DNA from: Planctomycetota bacterium
GTDB lineage: Bacteria > Planctomycetota > UBA8742 > UBA2392
Length of the DNA stretch: 64,000 bases
Direction: 5' to 3'
Assembly (NCBI GenBank): GCA_025993795.1
Contig: JAMQHL010000012.1
Location: forward strand, 51,382 to 115,381
In this document: positions 16,719 to 23,636 of the stretch, one piece after another
Numbering within the stretch: position 1 is the first letter of the stretch
Layout of the letters: each line of letters starts with the position of its first letter
Notes under the pieces: generated by a model
The model's database searches: none
Told to the model about the DNA's origin: nothing
Seen by the model: only the letters and a program-made list of their open reading frames with translations
Position numbers and translations under genes: made by a program

Positions 16719-16941
16719 CCGGGCGCTGCTCAGAGGTGCTTCGGGGCTCATTCGCAGGCCGCTGGACGCGCTGAGGCGTCGCCACGAAATCGTTCTCACG
16801 AGCGAGGCAGGCCGTGCGCCCGGCAGCACCTGCTTCACGCTGTGGCCGGCTGAACCCCATGGAGAAAGTGATCCCGCGTTGGCCTGACATCCTGCCCCGC
16901 ACTTGCGGGCATGGCCGTGTCGGGGGTAGCGTGCGCCGCCT

Positions 16942-17418
16942 ATGGCCGGCGACATCCGCATTCGTCAGTACGATCACAAACGCGACGCGGCATCGTTCCG
17001 GGCCCTGAACTACCGCACGTTCCGCGAGTCGGTACCGCCCAGCGAGCAGATTGACGAATCCGACTTCAGGCGCCACTACGACTGGTTGATCAACCACTTC
17101 ATGCCCCACGACCAGACGCGCAACACCGTGTTCGTGGCAGAGATCGACAACCGCTACGCCGGCCACATCTGGCTTGGCACGCAAACCGATTTCTTCACGC
17201 GCCGGGTGGAACCCTGGGTGTTTGACCTCAGTGTCGCCGAAGAGTTCCAGGGCCGGGGCATCGCACGCGCGTTGCACGAGCACACCGCCGGCTGGCTTCG
17301 CCAACGGGGTGCGAAGGTGGTCGGTTTGCAGGTGATGGCTCACAACAAAGAAGCAGCCGAAGTCTACCTGAAGCTGGGGTACGCGCCTCGGGCCACCAGC
17401 CTGAAGCTTGACCTGTAG
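16942..17418 (+). CDS. GNAT family N-acetyltransferase
   Basis: The 158-residue product has the GNAT fold order: an N-terminal RIRQYDHKRDAASF, the central strand NTVFVAEIDNRYAGHIWL, the acetyl-CoA-binding loop EEFQGRGIARALHEHTAGW (Q/R-x-x-G-x-G/A), and the C-terminal AAEVYLKLGYAPRA. These enzymes transfer an acetyl group from acetyl-CoA to an amine; the substrate cannot be deduced. The 223 bp before it (16719-16941) contain no convincing gene. It runs in the same direction as uppS, 78 bp upstream of it. Confidence 0.85.
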   Translation: MAGDIRIRQYDHKRDAASFRALNYRTFRESVPPSEQIDESDFRRHYDWLINHFMPHDQTRNTVFVAEIDNRYAGHIWLGTQTDFFTRRVEPWVFDLSVAEEFQGRGIARALHEHTAGWLRQRGAKVVGLQVMAHNKEAAEVYLKLGYAPRATSLKLDL

Positions 17419-17496
17419 CGGCCCACTTGAGGTCTTGCTTGCGAACGGGCGATTTCTGCCATACCATTGTGCGGTCACTTTGCCGCAGAGAGTGAA

Positions 17497-18225
17497 ATGC
17501 CGCCCGAAGTTCCACGCCACATCGCGATCATCATGGATGGCAACGGCCGCTGGGCCGAGGCGCGCGACATGCGCCGGGTGAAGGGCCATGAAACGGGTAT
17601 CGACAGCGTCCGCGAGATCAGTGAAGAGTGCGCGCGGCTTGGCGTCGGGCAGCTCACGCTGTACGCGTTCTCAGAGGAAAACTGGAAGCGCCCGCGCGTC
17701 GAGATTCGCTTTCTGATGCGCATGCTGAAGCGTTTTCTGGTCAAGGAACGCGACACGCTGATGCGCAACAACATGAGCTTTGGCGCGATCGGCCGCATCG
17801 ACCGCCTGCCCCCCGATGTGCGCAAAGAACTCGAAAAGACACGCAGACTCGCGGAAAAAAATACCGGCACGCGGCTTTGCCTGGCCCTGAGCTATGGCGG
17901 TCGCGCTGAGCTTGTCGACGCAGCCCGCGCACTGGCCCAGCAGGCGGCAAAGGGCAAGCTGCGGCCCGAGGACATTGATGAAGCTGCGGTCTCGGCCGCC
18001 CTGTATCAGCCGCACATGCCCGACCCCGACCTCGTCATCCGCACAGCCGGCGAGATGCGCCTAAGCAACTTCCTGCTGTGGCAGATCAGTTACGCCGAGT
18101 TCTACGTGACCGACACACTCTGGCCTGACTTCCGTGCCGAGCACCTGCACGCGGCCATCGAAGACTTCAACCGCCGCGAACGTCGCTTTGGTGGCTTGAA
18201 GCCCGCCGAAAAGCCCGCCGTCTAA
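17497..18225 (+). CDS. uppS: Isoprenyl transferase (undecaprenyl diphosphate synthase)
   Basis: UppS condenses isopentenyl diphosphates in cis onto farnesyl diphosphate to make the C55 carrier lipid for peptidoglycan and LPS. The sequence carries HIAIIMDGNGRWA with the catalytic Asp, TLYAFSEENWKRP, a central LSYGGRAELV, and the C-terminal DLVIRTAGEMRLSNFLLWQ..YAEFYVTDTLWPDF with the substrate-binding arginines. The usual RTsGE-RiSN block reads RTAGEMRLSN, still conservative. The ATG at 17497 gives 242 residues, the normal length. The frequent neighbours frr and cdsA are not present here. Confidence 0.93.
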   Translation: MPPEVPRHIAIIMDGNGRWAEARDMRRVKGHETGIDSVREISEECARLGVGQLTLYAFSEENWKRPRVEIRFLMRMLKRFLVKERDTLMRNNMSFGAIGRIDRLPPDVRKELEKTRRLAEKNTGTRLCLALSYGGRAELVDAARALAQQAAKGKLRPEDIDEAAVSAALYQPHMPDPDLVIRTAGEMRLSNFLLWQISYAEFYVTDTLWPDFRAEHLHAAIEDFNRRERRFGGLKPAEKPAV

Positions 18226-18330
18226 CGATTTGCGCAGCTTTCTGCCTACAACGAACAAGGCGCATACCCGCACGCCAGGCAACTGCCGTTGTCGATTGCC
18301 GATTCGTTTGTGCCTTGGTAGGAAGCAGCC

Positions 18331-19365
18331 ATGAAAGCAGTGATCGTTCGTGAGCATGGTGGCTTCGACAAACTGCGCATCGAAGATGTTGATGCACCGA
18401 CCATCCGCCCGGACGAAGTTTTGATCGCCGTGAAAGCGGCTGGCATCAACCACCTTGACCTGTGGGTGCGCAAGGGCGTTCCCGGCCACAAGTTCCCGTT
18501 GCCGATGATTCTTGGTACCGACGTCGCGGGTGTAGTCAAGGAAGTTGGTAGCCTGGTGACCAATGCCAAGGTCGGCGACCGCGTGGCTGTCATGCCGGGC
18601 TTTGCCAGCGCTACCAGCGAAGAGGCACTTTCCGGCAATATTCATCTCGCGCGAGACTACGGAATCTTTGGCGAAACGCGCAACGGCGGCTGTGCCGAGT
18701 TCATGGATGCGCCCGCCGTCAACCTGCTTCCCATGCCCGGCTGGATGAGTTTTACCGACGCCGCCGCATGCCCGCTGGTGTTCCTGACCGCGTACACCAT
18801 GCTGCGTAAAGCGAACCTGCAACCCGGCGAAACCGTGCTGATGCACGCAGCCGGCAGCGGGGTCACCAGCGCGGGCATCCAGATCGCCAAGATGCTCGGG
18901 GCCACGGTGATTACCACGGCCGGCAGTGACGACAAACTGGCCAAGGCCAGGGCTCTGGGCGCCGATCACGGTATCAATTACCGCACGCAGGACTTTGTCG
19001 AGGAAGCCAAGAAGATCGCCGGCCGTGGCGGCGTAGACGTGGTTTTCGACCACATCGGCCCCGACACTTTTGCAGGTAACATGAAGGCACTGAAGTGGGG
19101 CGGGCGGCTTGTCACCTGCGGCAGCACCAGCGGGGCAGAGGTGGCGCTGAACCTGCGTGCCGTGTTTTTCAAGCGCGTCAGTATCATCGGCAGCACGATG
19201 GGGCCGAAGTCTGACCAATTGACGGTGTGGAAGCTGCTCTGCCAGCAGAAGCTTGCACCGGTCGTCGATCGGGTTTTCCAGGTTGCCGACGTGGCCCAGG
19301 CGCACGAGTACATGGAATCGCGCCGGGCTTTTGGAAAAGTAGTGTTAGACCTTGGCCAGTGGTAG
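18331..19365 (+). CDS. MDR-family NAD(P)H-dependent oxidoreductase (quinone oxidoreductase / enoyl reductase-like)
   Basis: The 344-residue protein has the medium-chain dehydrogenase fold: a GroES-like N-domain (LPMILGTDVAGVVKEVG, KVGDRVAVMPG) and a Rossmann domain (MHAAGSGVTSAGIQIAKMLGA). The catalytic-zinc cysteine is replaced (AAGINHLDLW) and the four structural-zinc cysteines are missing, so it probably works without zinc, like quinone oxidoreductases or acryloyl/crotonyl-CoA reductases. Next to an enoyl-CoA hydratase and a hydroxyacyl-CoA dehydrogenase, an acyl-CoA-related reduction is plausible (inference). GGAAGCAGCC precedes the ATG. Confidence 0.85.
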   Translation: MKAVIVREHGGFDKLRIEDVDAPTIRPDEVLIAVKAAGINHLDLWVRKGVPGHKFPLPMILGTDVAGVVKEVGSLVTNAKVGDRVAVMPGFASATSEEALSGNIHLARDYGIFGETRNGGCAEFMDAPAVNLLPMPGWMSFTDAAACPLVFLTAYTMLRKANLQPGETVLMHAAGSGVTSAGIQIAKMLGATVITTAGSDDKLAKARALGADHGINYRTQDFVEEAKKIAGRGGVDVVFDHIGPDTFAGNMKALKWGGRLVTCGSTSGAEVALNLRAVFFKRVSIIGSTMGPKSDQLTVWKLLCQQKLAPVVDRVFQVADVAQAHEYMESRRAFGKVVLDLGQW

Positions 19366-19389
19366 CGACTATCAGGTGTGGGGTAACGC

Positions 19390-19743
19390 ATGTACTGCCA
19401 GATGATCAAGGTAGGCTGCAAACCGGGCGAAGAGACCGCAACGCGCGAGTCGCTGGATCGCTACCTCAAGGCGGCCAAGCTGAACCCCGGGTTCGTGCAC
19501 GGCAGCTTTTTTGTCCCTGAGTCACTGCCGGGCGGTGAGACCCCTGGCGGGTTCAGCATCAAAGACCGTGAGCGCACGTTCATCATCTACCTGGCATTTC
19601 GCTCGCCGCGCGACATGCTCAAGCACGTCGAGCTCTATCACGGCGACGATGTCAGCATGCTGCCCAGCCCCCACGACTACCTGCTGGGCGCATACACCGA
19701 AAACAACGACATTGAAGTTCGCGACCTGTACCAGCAGGAGTAG
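19390..19743 (+). CDS. Small hypothetical protein, possible dimeric alpha/beta-barrel (ABM-like)
   Basis: The product has 117 residues, starting 24 bp after the MDR gene stop, probably in the same transcript. The pattern is strand MYCQMIKVGC, helix RESLDRYLKAAKLNP, strand GFVHGSFFVPE, strand RTFIIYLAFRS, helix PRDMLKHVELYH. That order resembles antibiotic-biosynthesis-monooxygenase-like ferredoxin folds, which serve as small monooxygenases or binding proteins. No catalytic residue is certain and there is no signal peptide. The 230 bp after it contain no gene. Confidence 0.6.
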   Translation: MYCQMIKVGCKPGEETATRESLDRYLKAAKLNPGFVHGSFFVPESLPGGETPGGFSIKDRERTFIIYLAFRSPRDMLKHVELYHGDDVSMLPSPHDYLLGAYTENNDIEVRDLYQQE

Positions 19744-19943
19744 CCTTTACGAAATCCAGCCATCGACCACGTGGTGGACGGCCTTTCCGCCGGCGCTGGA
19801 AGTGGCGATCGTCGACCTCTACATGGTTGCGCTTGCTCTCAGGCGTATGCTCAACCCCGGCACCACCGATGATTTTCGCGGCGCATGGTTCGACGCGGGT
19901 GCCGTAACTGTTGCAACCTCGCCACGACAACACACAATCCCTT

Positions 19944-19965
19944 CAAACGTGAAGCAAACGTGAAG
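19944..19965 (+). repeat. Perfect 11-bp tandem repeat upstream of enoyl-CoA hydratase
   Basis: CAAACGTGAAG occurs twice head to tail with no gap (19944-19954 and 19955-19965). The second copy runs into the ribosome-binding site (GAAGG) of the enoyl-CoA hydratase gene at 19974. The sequence CTTCAAACGTGAAG (19941-19954) also forms a small inverted repeat (CTTCA/TGAAG). It could be an operator or a slippage product that duplicated the Shine-Dalgarno region. Confidence 0.6.
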
Positions 19966-19973
19966 GAACCGCC

Positions 19974-20738
19974 ATGGCAGATAGCCTGATCTCGGTCGAG
20001 CGCGACAACGACGTTCCGCGTATCGTGCTGGTGACACTCAAGCGCCCCGCTGTGAAGAACGCCATCAACAAGGCGATGGTGGCTGAACTGCACGACGCGT
20101 TCGATAAGTTGCGCGCAGACGACGACATCGGCTGTGTGATCATCACGGGCCAAGGCGGCGACTTTGCTGCCGGCGCCGACATCGGCGAGTTGCGCGAGCG
20201 CAAAGCACTGGAAAGCCTGGCCGCGATCAACAGTGCGCTGTTTGCGAAGATTGAGAGCTTTCCGGCACCGGTGATTGCCGCGATCAAGGGCTACGCACTG
20301 GGCGGCGGCTGCGAGCTGACACTGGCCTGCGACATTCGCATCGGCGGCGAAAGCGCGCAGATGGGCCAGCCCGAGGTCAACCTCGGCATCATTCCAGCCG
20401 CCGGCGGCACGCAGCGGCTGCCGCGCATTGTGGGACTGGGTCGCGCGAAAGAACTTGTGCTCACCGGGTGGATCATTGACGCCACCGAGGCGCATCGCAT
20501 AGGCCTGTTGAACCGGGTCGTGCCGGATGTCGACCTCATGGACGAGGCCACGAAGCTGGCGGGTATGATCTGCAAGAAGGGCCCGCTGGCGATCCGCATG
20601 GCCAAGCAGGCGCTGAATCAAAGCGCGCAAATCGGGCTGGACGCGGGGTTAGCGTTCGAGAGCACAGCCCAGGCCCTGCTGTTCGAGAGCGAAGACAAGA
20701 TGAAGCGCATGTCGGAATTTCTGGATCGCAAGAAGTAG
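19974..20738 (+). CDS. Enoyl-CoA hydratase/isomerase (crotonase) family protein
   Basis: The 254-residue protein hydrates trans-2-enoyl-CoA to 3-hydroxyacyl-CoA in beta-oxidation or butyrate-type pathways in the cytoplasm. The crotonase signature is intact. The oxyanion-hole strand is GGDFAAGADIGEL, followed by AAIKGYALGGGCELTLACDIRI with the first catalytic Glu, then QPEVNLGIIPAAGGTQRLPR with the second Glu. The C-terminal EFLDRKK is typical. It is followed 19 bp later by 3-hydroxybutyryl-CoA dehydrogenase, the next step of the pathway, so the two are almost certainly an operon. The exact chain-length preference cannot be read from sequence. Confidence 0.93.
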   Translation: MADSLISVERDNDVPRIVLVTLKRPAVKNAINKAMVAELHDAFDKLRADDDIGCVIITGQGGDFAAGADIGELRERKALESLAAINSALFAKIESFPAPVIAAIKGYALGGGCELTLACDIRIGGESAQMGQPEVNLGIIPAAGGTQRLPRIVGLGRAKELVLTGWIIDATEAHRIGLLNRVVPDVDLMDEATKLAGMICKKGPLAIRMAKQALNQSAQIGLDAGLAFESTAQALLFESEDKMKRMSEFLDRKK

Positions 20739-20757
20739 CGGTAGATACGGGGACCTC

Positions 20758-21609
20758 ATGAGTATCACAAACGTCGCAGTGATTGGCGCCGGGACGATGG
20801 GCCATGGCATTGCCCATGTGGCTGCGCAGGCGGGGTTCAAAGTCGCACTGTTTGACATTGAGCAGGCGTTTGTGGATCGCGGCATCACGAGCATCACCGC
20901 CAACCTCGACAAGGGCATCGAAAAGGGCAAAGTCAGCCCCGAACAGAAAGCCGCTACGCTTGCCAACATCACCGGAACTATTGACCTGTCAACAGCGGCA
21001 AAGCCTGCGCAACTGGTGATTGAGGCCGTGCCCGAGACGCTGGAGATCAAGCAGGAACTGTATGCCCGGCTTGATGCCTTCTGCGCCCCTGAGTGCATTT
21101 TCGGCAGCAACACCAGCAGCCTGAGCATCGCCAAACTCGCAGCGGTCACCAAGCGGCCTGCGCGGTTCATCGGCACGCACTTCTTTAATCCCGTGCACAT
21201 CATGAAGCTGCTGGAGATTGTGGTCGCATCGGGCACCAGCGACGACACGCTCGCGACCGTCAAGGCGTTCGGTGAAAAGCTGGGCAAAGACTGCATCGTC
21301 GTCAAAGACTTCCCGGGGTTTGCCACAAGCCGCCTGGGCGTCTGTCTGGGCCTCGAAGCCATCCGCATGGTCGAGCAGGGCGTGGCTGGCCCCGAGGACA
21401 TCGACAAGGCCATGACGCTGGGTTACGCGCACCCGATGGGGCCCCTGCGGTTGACGGACCTCGTGGGCCTCGACGTGCGGCTGAACATCGCCGACTATCT
21501 GCGCCGCGAGCTGGGCAGCGAGGTCTTTACCGCGCCGAAGCTGATGCGCGAAATGGTCGCCCAGGGCAAGCTTGGCAAGAAGTCAGGCCAGGGATTCTAC
21601 GAGTGGTGA
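20758..21609 (+). CDS. 3-hydroxybutyryl-CoA (3-hydroxyacyl-CoA) dehydrogenase
   Basis: The 283-residue length is typical of stand-alone FadB2/Hbd enzymes. The N-terminal Rossmann motif is VAVIGAGTMGHGIAHVAAQAG. The catalytic His-Glu region is visible as RFIGTHFFNPVHIMKLLEIV, followed by KDFPGFATSRLGVCLGLEAIRM and MTLGYAHPMGPLRLTDLVGLD in the C-terminal domain. It oxidises (S)-3-hydroxyacyl-CoA with NAD(P)+ or catalyses the reverse. It lies directly downstream of enoyl-CoA hydratase. No thiolase or acyl-CoA dehydrogenase is in the window, so the rest of the pathway must be elsewhere. Confidence 0.94.
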   Translation: MSITNVAVIGAGTMGHGIAHVAAQAGFKVALFDIEQAFVDRGITSITANLDKGIEKGKVSPEQKAATLANITGTIDLSTAAKPAQLVIEAVPETLEIKQELYARLDAFCAPECIFGSNTSSLSIAKLAAVTKRPARFIGTHFFNPVHIMKLLEIVVASGTSDDTLATVKAFGEKLGKDCIVVKDFPGFATSRLGVCLGLEAIRMVEQGVAGPEDIDKAMTLGYAHPMGPLRLTDLVGLDVRLNIADYLRRELGSEVFTAPKLMREMVAQGKLGKKSGQGFYEW

Positions 21610-21683
21610 TTGGCGCAGCCGACGGGCTTTGACTTTTGACGCCCCGGTCTTCAAACTGCCGCAAATTCCATCAGGGGGTTCCG

Positions 21684-22250
21684 ATGTTCTCGAGAATTGG
21701 CTCAAGCCGCATGTGCGCGGTTGTGGCTTGCTTGGCGCTGGTCGGTCTGCTGGCTGGTTGCGGCGGCGGGCTGCGTGTGATCAAGCCCGAGATTGACGAT
21801 GCAGCCGCCATACGCGCTGCGTCTGCCTTTCACGTCAAGCCTGTGGTGTACGACTTCACGCCCGATCCGGACTGGGAGATTCCAGCCAGCGACTGGCCGA
21901 CCAAAACCAGGGAATGGAATACGGCATTTGCCGACTGGACCGGCCGCACCGATGCCAAGGCCGTCTACACCCTGGGCCCCGGTAGCGATGCCAAGGAAGG
22001 CGCGGTGATTGAGCTGACGGTGACGCAGATGAAGCTGGGCCACTACGCGTTTTTCTCGGCGGGCCCGGGCCGTATCTGGGGCAAGGTAACGATCACAGAC
22101 GCAAAAAGCGGCACCGTGATTTTTCGCGGCAGCCTTGACAGCCCTGGATCAACGGGCACGAGCGATGTGTACTCCTATGAGGGTCGCGTCAAGACCGCAC
22201 ACGAGCCCGTCGCCCGCGACCTGCGCTGGCTGATTGAACGCACGGAGTAG
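21684..22250 (+). CDS. Hypothetical lipoprotein (DUF4410-like)
   Basis: AGGGGGTT precedes the ATG at 21684. The 188-residue precursor has a lipoprotein signal ending GLLAGC (Cys26) and a Gly-rich linker. A single alpha/beta domain follows, with FHVKPVVYDFTPDPDWE, strand VIELTVTQMKLGHYAFFSAGPG, and VTITDAKSGTVIFRGSL. This general layout is shared with DUF4410 and other small envelope lipoproteins whose function is unknown. It is probably exported and membrane anchored. It ends 80 bp before the convergent LeuC-like gene. Confidence 0.65.
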   Translation: MFSRIGSSRMCAVVACLALVGLLAGCGGGLRVIKPEIDDAAAIRAASAFHVKPVVYDFTPDPDWEIPASDWPTKTREWNTAFADWTGRTDAKAVYTLGPGSDAKEGAVIELTVTQMKLGHYAFFSAGPGRIWGKVTITDAKSGTVIFRGSLDSPGSTGTSDVYSYEGRVKTAHEPVARDLRWLIERTE

Positions 22251-22276
22251 CAGCACCACTTGATGTTGCACCCGAC

Positions 22277-22305
22277 ACTCGGCGCCTGCCATTACGGTGC
22301 CGAGT
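22277..22305 (+). terminator. Candidate bidirectional terminator hairpin between convergent genes
   Basis: ACTCGGCGCC (22277-22286) pairs with GGTGCCGAGT (22296-22305) through one G-T pair, with a 9-base loop. It sits between the stop of the lipoprotein gene and the stop of the convergent LeuC-like gene. No strong T-tract follows on either strand, so termination is inferred from position and stem stability. Confidence 0.45.
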
Positions 22306-22330
22306 TGCTGTTGGCCGCAGGCACCCGCGA

Positions 22331-23569
22331 TCAGCCGGGTGCCGGGCGTCTTGCCGACAGCTTGCTGTCGCGTTGCGGCTGCGCGTCCAGCCGCTCGGGA
22401 TGAATCAGCGCGCCGGCGCAGGCCGCCGCAACTGCCGCAGTCACGCCAACGCGCCACTGTTCTGGCGCAGAAGTCACGCCGTTGACCACGCCCGCGCCCA
22501 ATGGCGTGGGCGTACCGGGAGGATGCAATTCAACACCCGCATCGAGCAGGTAACCCGGCAGGTCTTCTGCCAGCGCCGCCCTGCATGCTTCAGGAGTATC
22601 CGGCACGACCACGCAGCGCACTCCAGGCGCAAGCTTGCGGGCCTTGATCATTTCCGCAGCGACGCGCAGGGCGGGCAACCCGCCGCGAATCACCACCAGC
22701 TGCGCACGTTCACCCGCCGCCTCGCCGATCGGCACACTGGGAAGCTCGCCCATCGGCGGCAGCGCAGCCACCGGCACGTGCGCGGCATCCACGGCATGTT
22801 TGTGTGCGTAGGCTGCGCCCGGCTCTGGCTCAAGTGTTGCGTAAGTACGCGTGATGTGCTGGTTCAGTTCCTGAACAGCCGCACGATCCAGCAGCCAGAC
22901 TGCGGCAAGCAAGCCTCCGTGGCTGGCGTGCATGCAGAAAGTCGTGCGTTCGTGAAGGTCCATCTCACCCGACACCTCGAGGGTGATGCCGGCCATGCGG
23001 GCGCGGCCCAGTTCGCGGCGCAGGGCAAAGAAAAGGTCAAAACCGCCCGCACCCGTTTGCGGCTTGCCGCTGATATTCACGCGAATCGCACTCGGGACCG
23101 TAATCAGGAATGGACGGCCCGCAAGCAGCCCGGCAGTGTCACGCGCAGTTGCGCGCAACCCCAGCGCGCCGATGCCGCCAAGTGCCGCGATCTCGGGCAG
23201 GCCGGAAATGGCGCACTCGCCAGGCACGATCAAGCCGGCTTCCAGCAGGTGCGCAATCTCGCAACCCGCAAGAGGCAACAGGCGCGTGATGCCCGCCTGC
23301 TTTGCCGCTTCGTGCAGTTGGGCGCGGCGCGCAGCAGTTGCCGCATCCGGCGCTGGCAGATTGTCGTCGACGAACAGCAGGACGCGCGATGGGTCGGCCA
23401 CCTTGTCGCCGCCTGCCAGGCGAAAGGACCGCAGTGCCGCAAGCCCGTCGCGCGGGCCAAGCACAAGCAGGTGCGGCCTGATGGCGATGCGGTCGCCGGG
23501 CGCGATGTTGCGCGCGTCGGTAAGACCCTGCAGAAGGCGAACGATGGCGCTTTGCGGAGTGTGCGGCAT
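22331..23569 (-). CDS. LeuC/aconitase-family homologue lacking iron-sulfur cysteines
   Basis: The 412-residue protein follows the 3-isopropylmalate dehydratase large-subunit fold: LLFVDDNLPAP near the start, HLLEAGLIVPGE, GALGLRATARDTAGLLAGRPF, VPSAIRVNISGKP, and a C-terminal MIKARKLAPGVRCVVVP. The catalytic equipment is gone. The DSHT equivalent is about ISGLPE (121-126), the GSCTNGR cysteine segment is IRGGLP (about 294-299), and the CGPC pair reads PGTPTPLG (351-358). It therefore cannot hold the usual [4Fe-4S] cluster in the usual way and is unlikely to be a dehydratase. It lies 67 bp downstream of purL on the same strand. Its function is unknown. Confidence 0.7.
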   Translation of the reverse strand: MPHTPQSAIVRLLQGLTDARNIAPGDRIAIRPHLLVLGPRDGLAALRSFRLAGGDKVADPSRVLLFVDDNLPAPDAATAARRAQLHEAAKQAGITRLLPLAGCEIAHLLEAGLIVPGECAISGLPEIAALGGIGALGLRATARDTAGLLAGRPFLITVPSAIRVNISGKPQTGAGGFDLFFALRRELGRARMAGITLEVSGEMDLHERTTFCMHASHGGLLAAVWLLDRAAVQELNQHITRTYATLEPEPGAAYAHKHAVDAAHVPVAALPPMGELPSVPIGEAAGERAQLVVIRGGLPALRVAAEMIKARKLAPGVRCVVVPDTPEACRAALAEDLPGYLLDAGVELHPPGTPTPLGAGVVNGVTSAPEQWRVGVTAAVAAACAGALIHPERLDAQPQRDSKLSARRPAPG

Positions 23570-23636
23570 GGCGTTCAGTGTAATCGGCTTCGGCCCGGGC
23601 CGCCTTATTGTTCATGGAACATGGACAGTCGCCAAT

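Noticed and set aside
18331..19365. A zinc-dependent alcohol dehydrogenase
   Set aside because: The catalytic-zinc cysteine and the four structural cysteines are missing, so a zinc-free reductase of the same superfamily fits better.
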